Numbered from the stretch's first letter, positions 6,825 through 15,289 are shown. The stretch is DNA of 17,012 nt from Sphingomonadales bacterium (GCA_017302775.1 JAFLDC010000018.1:1-17012); one strand, 5' to 3'. The notes: generated from the letters alone by a model not told the origin. Program-made: numbers and translations.

Positions 6825-7439
6825 GTGACGGACTTAGACAAATTGGAGCGCCTGAACTCCCTTCGAACAAGCGGTGCCCTTTCGCCAGATGAATACGAGC
6901 GCGAAAAAGCCAAGGTCTTGGCGGGTAGCCGAAAGAGCAATATCTCAACCCTTGTAGGAATAATGGGGGTGGTTGCGGCCACCGTGGCTGTGCTTGGCTT
7001 TGTAACGCGCCAACAAGGCACGGATGCTCCGGCGGCAGATTATTCCTCTACGCCTCCAGACACTTCCTCTGCTGTACCCACAGCGAGCAATTCCGCCGCG
7101 ACACCATCCCCCACGCCGAGCAAGAACATTGATCCTCCGGTGCCGAAGGCGGCGGCTCCCGACCCCACAAATGCGGACTATTACAATGAGGCTAAGCGCG
7201 ACATGATGCGGGCCTATCGCAGCCAGCCACCCGGTCTACAAGAATTGCTTGGTGATTGGGCCGGTGCCAATACGCTCTGCCGAGGTTCGAGTGAGGAAGC
7301 GACCATCAACAAATGGTGCCCGATCCGTGAAGCGTTGAGCGCTAAACTCGAAAAGCTGAACTGGTGCTACGGAAGGCCTACCGATCAGTCAGCCGCGGAA
7401 AGCGATTGGCATCCTTGCGATTATCGTGATCGGCAATAA
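6825..7439 (+). CDS. SHOCT-domain, single-pass membrane protein with a cysteine-containing outer domain
   Basis: 204 residues from GTG 6825, with a good ribosome site GAGGGGG just upstream. Residues 3-33 (LDKLERLNSLRTSGALSPDE followed by YEREKAKVL) match the SHOCT oligomerisation domain. Residues about 40-60 are one transmembrane helix. Residues 65-115 are a Pro/Ser/Thr/Ala-rich linker. The C-terminal domain holds four cysteines (152, 165, 181, 198) in a pattern resembling periplasmic Cys-paired domains (NWCYG motif). The topology should be SHOCT in the cytosol and the Cys domain in the periplasm, by the usual logic that disulphides form outside. Function unknown; similar proteins occur widely as hypothetical membrane proteins in mobile elements and phages. 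Divergent from the TPR/SNase cistron, convergent with the restriction operon. Confidence 0.75.
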   Translation: MTDLDKLERLNSLRTSGALSPDEYEREKAKVLAGSRKSNISTLVGIMGVVAATVAVLGFVTRQQGTDAPAADYSSTPPDTSSAVPTASNSAATPSPTPSKNIDPPVPKAAAPDPTNADYYNEAKRDMMRAYRSQPPGLQELLGDWAGANTLCRGSSEEATINKWCPIREALSAKLEKLNWCYGRPTDQSAAESDWHPCDYRDRQ

Positions 7440-7539
7440 TCCCACTTCCCCGCCAAAGCGATTGAACAACTTGGGTGATGACGGCCCTGAAGCAGCTCAC
7501 CTCGGGATATTGCAAGCCTGCTGATCGAAGGTTGCGCCT

Positions 7540-8457
7540 TCACGACGCGGAATAGGATTGATCCAGCAGCGGCTTGGCCTTCTCGAAATCGCTCGCGCTC
7601 TGGATCGTGATCTCCAGATCGCCGGTGCCGAAGTGGCCAATCCCTCGAACGTCGCGGGTGAAGCCTGGCTCCAGTGTAACCATGTCGGGATTGACCTTCA
7701 CGAACACCAACAGCTTCTTTGCCTGGTTGCGGAATTCCAAGCTGGCGAAGTTCTTGATGCGGCGGAAGGCGATGTAATAGGCAGTGGTTTTGGCCTCTAC
7801 ATCATCGCCCAGCGCCAACATGTAGTCCGATAACAGATGATAGAGATCGAGCAGCGGCTGCGGCGCTTCGGCCATTTGCGCCTCGATCGTCTTGTAGTTG
7901 GGCTTGCCGCCGCTCGCCCCGTTGCTGACGGGCGCGGGCGATGATGTCGTAGCCTTGGCGCTGGCGGAGGTGAGCTGTTCGAGCAACAGCAGATCGCCCT
8001 CGAACTTGCGATAGCGGATCAGCGCGATATTGCGGTTCATCTGCTTGACCGCGTGCTCATCATACTTGCCGAAATCGCCGGCGACACAGATCAGCCGCGG
8101 GCCGGACCAATCGACCTGCTTGGCCGCCTCTGGCCCGAGTTTTTCCAGCACCAGCCATTCGAAATCCTTGCGGTGCCCCATCAGCCAGTCGAGGTAGTAG
8201 AGCCCTTGGTTGATCACGTTCTCGTTCGATGATCGCTTGTATTCGATCACCACCGGGCTGTTGTTCTCGTCGATACCCAGACTGTCCATGCGGCCGCCTT
8301 CATTGGTGGCGAACTCGCTGGCGAGGAAGCGCACGCCGAGCAGCGTTTCAAGATTGGCCTCGAACAGGTTCTGGAGCGACTTTTCCAGCGCCACCGCGCC
8401 TCCCGCCAGCTCGCTGACGCCGCCCTGGGCCATGCGGTAGAGTTTGATGTCGCTCAT
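7540..8457 (-). CDS. DUF5655 / NucS-like PD-(D/E)XK protein
   Basis: 305 residues. The N-terminal half (about 22-165) has the layout of the NucS/EndoMS-like nuclease fold seen in DUF5655 proteins: LEKSLQNLFEANLETLLGV (24-42), GRMDSLGID (55-63) with D58, and VVIEYKR (69-75) with E72-x-K74. A low-complexity Ser/Ala/Gly linker (about 163-185) leads to the C-terminal DUF5655 domain (about 188-303), ending in DLEITIQSASDF and LLDQSY. Families of this type are sometimes annotated as 'putative transport protein', for which there is no support here. The start follows the preceding gene's stop by 8 nt with AAGG upstream, so it is the third gene of the MmeI-like operon. The nuclease residues are present, so it may cleave or bind DNA; its exact role with the restriction enzyme is unknown. 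Confidence 0.8.
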   Translation of the reverse strand: MSDIKLYRMAQGGVSELAGGAVALEKSLQNLFEANLETLLGVRFLASEFATNEGGRMDSLGIDENNSPVVIEYKRSSNENVINQGLYYLDWLMGHRKDFEWLVLEKLGPEAAKQVDWSGPRLICVAGDFGKYDEHAVKQMNRNIALIRYRKFEGDLLLLEQLTSASAKATTSSPAPVSNGASGGKPNYKTIEAQMAEAPQPLLDLYHLLSDYMLALGDDVEAKTTAYYIAFRRIKNFASLEFRNQAKKLLVFVKVNPDMVTLEPGFTRDVRGIGHFGTGDLEITIQSASDFEKAKPLLDQSYSAS

Positions 8458-8465
8458 GGCCGCCC

Positions 8466-9248
8466 TTACCTTGGAAGCTTGTAACGGATCGTCAGTGATG
8501 CACCTTTGCCTTTGGGGGGCTGGGTGAGGATTGAATCAGTGGCCTTCTGCTCAGCATACATGGCATTGCAGCAGCTTGGCATCGCGGCATTGGGGCCGGG
8601 GTATCCTCCAACTTCACGATGGAGTTCGCCGGAATTGATATCGAGAAATGCAGCGTTGCCCAGCTCCGCGAGGCGCAGCTTCTTGCGAATCGCTTCTCGG
8701 AAATCAGCAGTTGCGGGCATTGAATTTCCTTCAGCTGTCGCGTCCGCCGCCAATGTCGTGTGTGTGGCGCCTTCAATGGAGGGTTCCAGGCGCCGCCCTA
8801 ACATCGACTGAGGGTTCAACTCCCAAAGTTCCACGTCCGCCGGTACAAGGTGACCTTGGGTGCGCAGGTAATACTGGGCCAGAGTTTCTTCCCGGCCTTC
8901 CCGGACACTCTCCTGTACAAGAAGGATTTTGCGATAGCCTTCAGGTGCGAGAATGAAATGCAGCAGTGCTTCATTGAGCGAGCGAAGCTTGGCACTTGGC
9001 GTGTTTCCGCTGGAAGTCCACGCGTAGGACTTACACTCAACCAGCACAGGCGGGTTTCCGCTACCAAGGTCAAACCGGTGAACCTTTTTGCGCTCGTGCC
9101 CGATTTCGGCGGGAAAATTGAATTCAAGCCCCAACCCAGCGGCATGGAAGAATTCCTGCGCAGCCTGTTCAAACTCGCGGCCAGCGTGGGCATTGCTGAT
9201 TGCGCCAATTCGCTGGTGGCGCATTGGCAAGGCGCCGCTCTCGCTCAA
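8466..9248 (-). CDS. PD-(D/E)XK restriction-endonuclease-like protein
   Basis: 260 residues. Residues 20-110 form a PD-(D/E)XK nuclease core: AGREFEQAAQEFF (22-34, E25), RFDLGSGNPPVLVECKSY (58-75) with D60 and the E71-C-K73 catalytic pair. The C-terminal domain (about 183-260) carries SGELHREVGGYPG, MPSCCNAM and PPKGKGASLTIRY, a conserved-looking module I have seen in other predicted endonucleases and take for DNA recognition. The start is TTG at 9246-9248, overlapping the stop of the MmeI-like gene (TTGA) with GGGAGG 8 nt upstream; the next in-frame ATG (9224) lacks a suitable site. A rare start codon plus coupling would keep the level below that of the upstream gene. Probable role: second endonuclease of the restriction operon. 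Confidence 0.75.
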   Translation of the reverse strand: MSESGALPMRHQRIGAISNAHAGREFEQAAQEFFHAAGLGLEFNFPAEIGHERKKVHRFDLGSGNPPVLVECKSYAWTSSGNTPSAKLRSLNEALLHFILAPEGYRKILLVQESVREGREETLAQYYLRTQGHLVPADVELWELNPQSMLGRRLEPSIEGATHTTLAADATAEGNSMPATADFREAIRKKLRLAELGNAAFLDINSGELHREVGGYPGPNAAMPSCCNAMYAEQKATDSILTQPPKGKGASLTIRYKLPR

Positions 9249-12200
9249 GCCGCGTACCTCCCGTCATTCAGCCGCCGCGCCATGCCGATGCCGGCCAGCG
9301 CATCGAGCACCGGGCGGACGGTCGCGGCGCGTTTGCCTTTGAAGGCGCGGGCGACGTCCTGCGGAGCGAGCGGGGCGGCGGCGGCGGAGAGAACGGCTTG
9401 CACCGCGCTGACCTGTTCGGGGAGCGAACCGGGCCAGGGGATCACGTTGTCGGGCAGGACCGGCACTGCCTCGCCCAGGTCGAGCGTCTGGGTGACCGGG
9501 GCCTGGTATTCCGGCGCCTGGTATTCGGGGCGCAGCCAGCGGATCAGCCCCCTCGCCTCCTCTGCTGCGCGTTCCTTGTTGAGCGCGACGAGGCGGGTGA
9601 GAATTTCCTCGTCGGACAGGTCCGCAGGCCAGCCATAGGCCTCGTCCACCAGACCATCGATCGCGTCGTGGTGCTGGCGGATCAGGGTGACGAGGCCCCG
9701 GTCGTGGATATCACGCTCCACCTCGGTCAGCACGCGGCCTGCGCGCAGGGTTTCGAGCACATTGTAGAGCTTGGTGAGGGTCAGGTCCTCTTGGCTCTCC
9801 AGCACCCGCTTGCGCAACGCATCGAGCGCCTCGGCCTCGGCGCGGATCCTGGCCTTGAGCGGTTCGGGGACGTCGGCGGGGAATGGGAAGGGATCGAAGC
9901 ATTCGCCCTTCAAATAACGTGGGTCGTCACCCACACCTAGTCTGCCCCCGTTTGCGAGCGCCCAAACGAGGTGGGTTCGACTGCTGAGAATGCCGAGATT
10001 GTAGTTGTCGTCCAGCGCGATGCACACACACGTGCTATCGGCACGCGTAGATACCGGTTCAACCACGAACACTCGATGCTTGGCGGTAAGGGGGGTGACG
10101 ATCTGGCTCTTCAGTCCTTTTAGGGCAGGTCGAAATGTGTTTCGTGCTTCGCCGTATACCCACCATCTCTCGCGAACAGACTTCCTCGCATTCACATCGC
10201 GCTCTGGCTTCACGGAATTCACAAGGTGCTGATAAATCGTTGGAGAGGCTCTCCTCAAGTCAGCCTCGCTCGCAATTTCACAAACGTCGATGACATGCCG
10301 GTGAAGGCGGGTTTGAACGATTTCTCGCGCGCCGAGCAGGGAGAAAACAATCGAGCGTCGCTCTGCCTCACTTAGGGTCGAGACTAGCTCGCCGCCAATC
10401 ACGAAGCCCTTCCCCGTCAGCTGGAAGCCCACGGACGAGATATCAGCATTCGCTCGAAGTGCTTTCGCCTCTTGGAGGTCTACCTCCGTTCTGAGGCTGG
10501 GACTGATAAGCCCATGAGCTTCGGCGAAATCAACTTCGAACGCCCCGTCAGCAATCGGTCGCTCGGCCACGACTTCGAGTTTGCGCCCCGTTTGCTTGCC
10601 GAAAGCAGCGACTGTGAACGCCACACGCACGTCAGCACCGTCCGCTTCATCGATCCACGGGTGGTTTGGAATCGCAAAGACGAGCGACACTCGTCGCTTG
10701 TCGACCATGTGACTGGCCATAACCGCCCGGGAAAACGATTGTGTGATGCTCTTCGTGGTAATGAAGCCCAAGCGGACTGCTTTGGAGTTCGTAATCGCAA
10801 TCGCTGCCTTGTGCCACCAGAACATCACGAAGTCCGCATTCTCAGGCACATCGTCGTAGACCTGCCGAACTGCTTCAATATAGCCAATAGGATTGGTAGC
10901 CCTGACCGTCCTGGCACCGTGGAACGGCGGGTTCCCGACAATGAAATCGGCCTTCGGCCACTTGGCCGCGCGCGGCTTCACATAGCGCCACACTTCCACC
11001 CGCGCGTCCTCGTCCGGCACGGGCTTGCCGGTGACGGGATGCAGCTTCATCGTCTCGCCATCCCACCGGCTGACCGGCCTTCCTGCCTCGTCCAGTTCCA
11101 GCACCTTGTCGTCATAATCGATCAGCGCATCGCGGTTCTCGATCGTCTTCACATCGCGCAGGATCGGTTCGGGCGGGGCGCGGTCGGCGCCGTTTACCTT
11201 GAAGTGCCATTGCAAGTAACCAATCCACAGCACCAGCTGCGCAATCGCGGCGGCGTGCGGGTTGATTTCGATGCCCAGGAAGTTTTCGGGTGTGATGGTG
11301 TGGCCGGTCAGCTCGGCCACGTATTGATCGTCGCCCAGCTGCAGGAGGTATTCGAGCACTTCGCCTTCAAGTTCCTTCATCCGCGCCATGGCGACATAGA
11401 GGAAGTTGCCGGTGCCGCACGCGGGATCGAGCACTTTGGTCTGCGCCAGCCGGGCGTGGAACGCCTCGACGAAGGCCCGCGCCTCATCCGCCTTGCCCTC
11501 GTCGATCAACTGCCCGGCGGCAACCCGCACCCCGTTCCAGTCGGTCCGCAGCGGCTCCATAATGGTCGGCCCGATCAGCCGTTCGACATAGGCGCGCGGG
11601 GTGTAATGCGCGCCCAGCTTGGCCCGCTCCTTCGGATTAAGCGCGCGTTCGAGCAGGGTGCCGAAGATCGCCGGTTCGACCTCGGTCCAGATGTGCTCGC
11701 CCGCCTTGATCAGCACTTCCAGCTCTTCGGCTTCAAGCGGGATCGCGGTGCGTTCCTTGAACAGGTAACCGTTGAACTTTTTCAGCGGCACGCCCAGCGC
11801 GGGCGAGAATTCGCCCTTGTCCATCGCCGCCCATAGCGCGGAGAGCTGGTGTTCCAGATGCTCTGGATGGGCGCGCTGGTTCTTTAGCAGCGTGGTGAAG
11901 CTGCGTTCCGGGATCAGCCCGCTGTCCTCGGCAAACATCGTGAACAGCACCCGCATCAGGAAGCCGCTGGTCGTCTCGGCATTGTAGCCGCGCTTCTCGA
12001 TCCGCCTGGCCACAGTGGCAAGCAGATCGGCGATTTCGCGCGTTACGCGCGCGGCGCGGGCGGTGGGGTCGAGGCTTTTGGGATCGGTCCAGATCGCGCG
12101 GAGCCGATCACGCACATCCGCGTCGCGCAAGTCCTCCAGCATGATCCGGTAGCGCGCCCGATCGGGGAACTGGGCATAGGCCTTTCCGGTGCCGGTGAAA

Positions 12201-12703
12201 TCGGCGTAGACCTCGATGCAATAGCCGATATCCGCCACCAGCAGGAATGGCGGCCAGCCATGCTTGGCGGGCAGTGCCTTGGCATAGCGTTCGGCCTGGC
12301 CTTTGGCGGCATCCATCGCCTTGGCCCAGCTCGGCGTGCCGCGCCGGGCGGTGCCGCGCTTGACGCGGGCGCTGGCAGTCTGCCCGAAAATGTCGAGATC
12401 GTCCTCGCCCTTGTCCGCCGCCGCCCGGTCCGCCTCGCTGCCTTGCTTGGCCTCAAGGATGAAGCAATCGCGCTTGTAGCAATCGATCCGGCCAAAGCTC
12501 TGCGTGCCATCGCCATTGTCCTGAAACACGCGGCGTTCGAACACGTAATGGTTGTGCACATCGTCAGTGCGGCTGCCGGCGGGCGCTTCGACGCCCAGCA
12601 GATGGCACAGACCGTTGATGAAACTCTGCGTATTGGCGAGTTCCGACCCGCCCGTATCGCGCCAGTCGGCGATGAATTTATCGATTTCAGCAGGTTCCCT
12701 CAT
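9245..12703 (-). CDS. MmeI-like type IIG restriction-modification enzyme (endonuclease and adenine methyltransferase in one chain)
   Basis: 1152 residues. Domain order matches the MmeI family. N-terminal nuclease: FERRVF (55-60), [18 protein letters not shown] (71-88) with D74-x9-E84-x-K86, the same spacing as MmeI's D70/E80/K82. Then a helical linker (about 200-350), GAHYTP (365-370), SAM-binding motif [12 protein letters not shown] (426-436), GIEINPHA (477-484), and catalytic motif IV NPPF (591-594), typical of gamma-class N6-adenine methyltransferases. The later half should hold the target-recognition and C-terminal domains. It is about 230 residues longer than MmeI (919), including an insert between motifs I and IV (about 520-585) and a winged-helix-like end (about 1100-1152). 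Expected activity: methylates one strand of an asymmetric site and cuts at a distance. First large gene of a three-gene operon. The recognition site cannot be read from sequence. Confidence 0.9.
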   Translation of the reverse strand: MREPAEIDKFIADWRDTGGSELANTQSFINGLCHLLGVEAPAGSRTDDVHNHYVFERRVFQDNGDGTQSFGRIDCYKRDCFILEAKQGSEADRAAADKGEDDLDIFGQTASARVKRGTARRGTPSWAKAMDAAKGQAERYAKALPAKHGWPPFLLVADIGYCIEVYADFTGTGKAYAQFPDRARYRIMLEDLRDADVRDRLRAIWTDPKSLDPTARAARVTREIADLLATVARRIEKRGYNAETTSGFLMRVLFTMFAEDSGLIPERSFTTLLKNQRAHPEHLEHQLSALWAAMDKGEFSPALGVPLKKFNGYLFKERTAIPLEAEELEVLIKAGEHIWTEVEPAIFGTLLERALNPKERAKLGAHYTPRAYVERLIGPTIMEPLRTDWNGVRVAAGQLIDEGKADEARAFVEAFHARLAQTKVLDPACGTGNFLYVAMARMKELEGEVLEYLLQLGDDQYVAELTGHTITPENFLGIEINPHAAAIAQLVLWIGYLQWHFKVNGADRAPPEPILRDVKTIENRDALIDYDDKVLELDEAGRPVSRWDGETMKLHPVTGKPVPDEDARVEVWRYVKPRAAKWPKADFIVGNPPFHGARTVRATNPIGYIEAVRQVYDDVPENADFVMFWWHKAAIAITNSKAVRLGFITTKSITQSFSRAVMASHMVDKRRVSLVFAIPNHPWIDEADGADVRVAFTVAAFGKQTGRKLEVVAERPIADGAFEVDFAEAHGLISPSLRTEVDLQEAKALRANADISSVGFQLTGKGFVIGGELVSTLSEAERRSIVFSLLGAREIVQTRLHRHVIDVCEIASEADLRRASPTIYQHLVNSVKPERDVNARKSVRERWWVYGEARNTFRPALKGLKSQIVTPLTAKHRVFVVEPVSTRADSTCVCIALDDNYNLGILSSRTHLVWALANGGRLGVGDDPRYLKGECFDPFPFPADVPEPLKARIRAEAEALDALRKRVLESQEDLTLTKLYNVLETLRAGRVLTEVERDIHDRGLVTLIRQHHDAIDGLVDEAYGWPADLSDEEILTRLVALNKERAAEEARGLIRWLRPEYQAPEYQAPVTQTLDLGEAVPVLPDNVIPWPGSLPEQVSAVQAVLSAAAAPLAPQDVARAFKGKRAATVRPVLDALAGIGMARRLNDGRYAA
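9257..9262 (-). promoter_or_regulatory. Ribosome binding site deciding the TTG start at 9248
   Basis: The minus strand reads GGGAGG here, 8 nt before TTG at 9248. The alternative ATG at 9224 is too far away to use it. Confidence 0.55.
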
Positions 12704-12780
12704 CGGAAACAGGGTAAAGCACAGGGATCATTGCCAAGCAACGCGGCAAACTGATCCTCAAGTTCTTTGCAGAGCTCCAA
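12700..12780 (-). CDS. Possible short leader ORF coupled to the MmeI-like gene
   Basis: A 26-codon frame, TTG at 12778-12780 to TGA at 12700-12702, overlaps the MmeI-like start as ATGA. Its peptide (starting LELCKELEDQFAALLGNDPC) has protein-like composition. In the same frame an ATG at 12819 begins MNGDVFLD and then meets TGA at 12793-12795, so it could be the remains of a roughly 39-codon gene broken by one nonsense change, or a leader that couples translation. No database family is recognised, and chance cannot be excluded for so short a frame. Confidence 0.25.
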   Translation of the reverse strand: MELCKELEDQFAALLGNDPCALPCFR

Positions 12781-13033
12781 ATCGAAACCTGATCAGTCCA
12801 AGAACACATCCCCATTCATGACTAATCCACGCCCCTGACCAAACCCGGCCAGGCCATGCAACGCGCGCTCATGCGGACCGTGTTGCCGCCCTCCGGTCGG
12901 CTGCCCGCACCACTCCTGTGAGCGACGTTTCCCTCACTTCGTTCGGTGCAGACCTGTCCGTGCCCGGCCTCTTCGGGGCTCAGTCAAAGGGACGGTCCCT
13001 TGGACGGAAGAACAGCGTCGAAAGGTCAGAACC
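12704..13033. other. Divergent intergenic region between the restriction operon and ssb
   Basis: About 330 bases between the minus-strand MmeI-like start and the plus-strand ssb start. The left third holds the short leader frame described separately. The right part (about 12840-13033) is GC-rich and ends in a perfect palindrome before ssb. It must contain divergent promoters, but I cannot point to a convincing -35/-10 pair on either side. Confidence 0.5.
12987..13001. promoter_or_regulatory. Palindrome upstream of ssb, possible operator
   Basis: aagggac-g-gtccctt is a perfect inverted repeat with 7-bp arms, 32 nt before the ssb start codon. Its position, between the likely promoter and the ribosome site (AAAGG, 13021-13025), suits a repressor operator or a 5' UTR hairpin. 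Which protein would bind is unknown. Confidence 0.4.
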
Positions 13034-13402
13034 ATGAAGAACACCGTCACTCTCGTCGGTTTTGTCGGCAACACTCCGGAAGTTCGCACCGCCCCGTCAG
13101 GCGCCGCAATTACCAGCATCTCTCTCGCTACAACCCGCAGCTTCAAGGACGGCGAAGGCAACCGCCAGACCGAGACCGAATGGCACCGGATCACCTGCTT
13201 CAACGGCATCGGCAAATGCGTCGCCGAGCACGTCACCAAGGGCCCGATGGTCATGGTCACTGGACGGATCCACTGCACCCGCTGGACCGACAACGCAGGC
13301 GAGACTCGTTACGGCTGTGAGATCATCGCCGAGCAGGTCGACTTTCTCGCCAAGGCCAAGAAAGCGACCTCGGAAGAGCCCAAGAAGCGGCGCGCCAAGT
13401 AG
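13034..13402 (+). CDS. ssb: Single-stranded DNA-binding protein, short mobile-element type
   Basis: 122 residues with the SSB OB-fold: N-terminal VTLVGFVGNTPEVR (5-18), the ETEWHRITCFN block (47-57), GPMVMVTGRIH (70-80), and an Ile/Val strand at 97-104. It binds and protects single-stranded DNA, usually as a tetramer. It differs from the housekeeping SSB, which is about 160-180 residues and ends in an acidic DDDIPF-like tip that recruits repair and replication enzymes. This one ends in a basic KKRRAK tail, so it probably lacks those contacts. Such short SSBs are common on plasmids and integrative elements. AAAGG lies 8 nt before the ATG. It is a single-gene unit with a palindrome in front and a hairpin terminator behind. 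Confidence 0.9.
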   Translation: MKNTVTLVGFVGNTPEVRTAPSGAAITSISLATTRSFKDGEGNRQTETEWHRITCFNGIGKCVAEHVTKGPMVMVTGRIHCTRWTDNAGETRYGCEIIAEQVDFLAKAKKATSEEPKKRRAK

Positions 13403-13429
13403 CGCCGCAGACGCCGGATATCCTCCGTC

Positions 13430-13465
13430 AAAGGCCTGGATCGGCATCTGCTGATCCGGGCCTTT
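13430..13465 (+). terminator. Hairpin terminator downstream of ssb
   Basis: aaaggcctggatc (13430-13442) pairs with gatccgggccttt (13453-13465) over 13 bp with one mismatch, around a 10-nt loop, 28 nt after the ssb stop. Only three T residues end the stem, so termination may be moderate; the stem-loop could also stabilise the mRNA 3' end. Confidence 0.65.
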
Positions 13466-13969
13466 CGCGTGCTAATCAGCCCTTTCGAAGCCGTCGCGAA
13501 TGCGTGAAAATGAGCGCCCTCCGCAAAGCGGAGTTCGCGCGCCCAAAATGGCTATTTGCTTCCGTGAAGCGGAACATCGGTACAATTTGAAGACCGCTGG
13601 GGGTTCCACTCAAGCGCCAAATGGGCTAGGTATCCTGCGGGATTGAGGCTCATTTTCCCGGAAAACACGAGCGGCAATTTCTAGAACAATACGGGTCCAA
13701 GTTGGGAACAGATTCAGGCACACCGTACGCAGTGCCACTGCTTGAATTACTCATTTGAAAACATGAATTTGGTTGGAATTTTGAGCCTGGTGTCCAAACG
13801 ATTTGACGGCAAAGTACAATTTGCAAACGAAATCGTCTCGTAGTCATGTATCTGAAATTGCGTCTTTATTTTCGAATCTGAATGAATTGTCGCAAATTGC
13901 ATCGAGCGCAGGGCATATACTCGCGCGACATGCCTCGAAGACCATGGTTCGGCACTGTTGTCATCACCA
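13466..13969. other. AT-richer gene-poor stretch between ssb and the integrase
   Basis: About 500 bases with no convincing gene. It is clearly richer in A/T than the flanks, especially 13650-13930. Small hairpins occur at 13519-13533 (ctccgc-aaa-gcggag) and 13653-13665 (ttttcc-c-ggaaaa). Open frames of about 63-65 codons on either strand lack ribosome sites and family features. It is the tail end of both convergent neighbours, so promoters are not needed here. It may be remnant foreign DNA or an untranslated element of the island. Confidence 0.45.
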
Positions 13970-15124
13970 TCAGCAGTTCTGGCTGGTACAGTAAATGGCC
14001 CAGTCGGCCATCATGACGCGGCGCATGTCGAGGTAGTTGGTGCGCCGATAGGCGGCCTCGACCTTGTTGGCGACAGTGTGCGCCAGGGCCGCTTCAGCGA
14101 CCTCTCCCGGGTAGCTGGTCTGCTCTGCTGCCCAGTCGCGAAACGCTGAGCGGAAGCCGTGCACCGTGTAGGGAATGTCGGCGCAACGCAGGATCTTGAG
14201 CAGGGTCATGTCGGACAGTGGACGACGCACATCGCGTCCCGGGAAGAGCAGGTTGCCGCACGGGGCATGGTACTGCCTGGCGCGCTCCAGTACGTCGATC
14301 GCGGCCACAGAGAGGGGTACGACATGTTCCTTGGCCACCTTCATTCTGGAAGCTGGGATGGTCCAGAGTTTTGCTTCCAAATCGATCTCGTTCCACGCGG
14401 CGCCGCGTACCTCTCCGGACCTTGCCGCGGTCAGGATCAGGAACTCTAGGGCCAGCCTCGGCACGCTCAATCGGGCATGCAGATGGGTCAAGAATAAGGG
14501 CACTGAATCATAGGGCATAGCAGCGAAATGCCCGTCTTTCTTGGGCTGCCTTGGCAGCACCCGGTTGACCGAACGCATCGGCGCTTCAGTGGGCCGCATG
14601 CCGCTGGCATAGGCCCAATCGAGAACCACGCCGATCCGCTGCTTGACCCGCCGGGCGGTCTCCGGTTTGTCCAGCCAGATCGGCAGCAGCACTTCGCGGA
14701 TCAGTGGGCCTTCAATGTCGTTGACGAGGCGATTGCCCAACAAGGGGAAGGCATAGTTCTCCAGCGTGGTGATCCACTGGTCCTGGTGCTTGCCGTTCTT
14801 CCAGCTTGCCTTTTGTTCCGCATGAACCCGCAGCGCCGCGGCCTTGAACGTCAGAATCTCCAGCTTGCGCCGCTTGCGCTCGGCCACGGGATCGATCCCG
14901 CGCTGGATATCGCGGCGCAGTTCGAAGGCCGCATCGCGGGCTTCCTTCAACGAGACCAGAGCCAGAGAACCCAGACCAATATCTCGCCGTCTGCCGTTCA
15001 CAGTAGCGCGGAGCTGCCAGTTGCCTTTGTTCTGTCCCGTCCGCTCCAGATACAGGCCGTCGCCGTCACTGTAGCGCCCGGGTTCCTTGAGGTTTCGAAT
15101 CTGCAGTGGCGTGAGCCGGCCCAT
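13970..15124 (-). CDS. Tyrosine-type site-specific integrase (P4-like, DUF4102 N-terminus)
   Basis: 384 residues. The N-terminal arm-binding DUF4102 domain is at about 1-85 (YSDGDGLYLER, then LGSLALVSLKEARDAA). A SAM-like core-binding domain covers about 90-190. The catalytic domain has the complete set: R235 (LTAARSGEVRG), a lysine at 262 or 265 (MKVAKEH), H322-G-F-R325 (VHGFRSAFRDW), H349 (LAHTV) and the nucleophile Y359 (EAAYRR). It breaks and rejoins DNA at attachment sites to insert or excise the element. The family usually targets tRNA 3' ends, and the tRNA-Ser gene lies 165 bp upstream, in the same orientation. The ATG at 15122-15124 is preceded by AGGA at normal distance. Nothing indicates a frameshift or truncation, so it may still be active. 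Confidence 0.92.
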   Translation of the reverse strand: MGRLTPLQIRNLKEPGRYSDGDGLYLERTGQNKGNWQLRATVNGRRRDIGLGSLALVSLKEARDAAFELRRDIQRGIDPVAERKRRKLEILTFKAAALRVHAEQKASWKNGKHQDQWITTLENYAFPLLGNRLVNDIEGPLIREVLLPIWLDKPETARRVKQRIGVVLDWAYASGMRPTEAPMRSVNRVLPRQPKKDGHFAAMPYDSVPLFLTHLHARLSVPRLALEFLILTAARSGEVRGAAWNEIDLEAKLWTIPASRMKVAKEHVVPLSVAAIDVLERARQYHAPCGNLLFPGRDVRRPLSDMTLLKILRCADIPYTVHGFRSAFRDWAAEQTSYPGEVAEAALAHTVANKVEAAYRRTNYLDMRRVMMADWAIYCTSQNC

Positions 15125-15235
15125 GATCGATCATCCTGTTCCGCCCCCTCAATCTCCCCCACACTCCAAGCCGGATCTGGGGAGATCATTGAGAACAATA
15201 TAAGAACATAGCAAGCGCGATCAAGACCGAAAAAT

Positions 15236-15249
15236 CGCAGAATTCTGCG
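15236..15249. repeat. 14-bp perfect palindrome between integrase and tRNA-Ser
   Basis: cgcagaattctgcg is fully self-complementary. It lies upstream of the integrase and 41 bp from the tRNA 3' end. It could be an operator for the integrase or a site bound by integrase or an excision factor, but no protein can be assigned. Confidence 0.35.
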
Positions 15250-15289
15250 GCTTTCAGAGACTAGCCGGGCTTTCCTGGGATGACATAGG

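Noticed and set aside
7527..7541. Small hairpin (gaagg-ttgcg-ccttc) between the SHOCT and DUF5655 genes as a terminator
   Set aside because: Only 5-bp arms, no T-run on either side, and it overlaps the DUF5655 stop codon.
9200..9940. 246-codon plus-strand open frame
   Set aside because: Antisense to the 3' end of the MmeI-like gene and the start of the second nuclease gene; no ribosome site or domain.
10472..11836. 454-codon plus-strand open frame
   Set aside because: It lies wholly antisense to the MmeI-like gene, whose motifs are unmistakable. Its composition (His/Arg/Val-rich) is that of a shadow frame in high-GC DNA.
12793..12795. Selenocysteine or recoded TGA in the leader frame
   Set aside because: No selenocysteine insertion element or selenoprotein family is evident; a nonsense change or chance is simpler.
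14528..15211. 227-codon plus-strand open frame
   Set aside because: Antisense to the integrase, which has a full set of catalytic residues.
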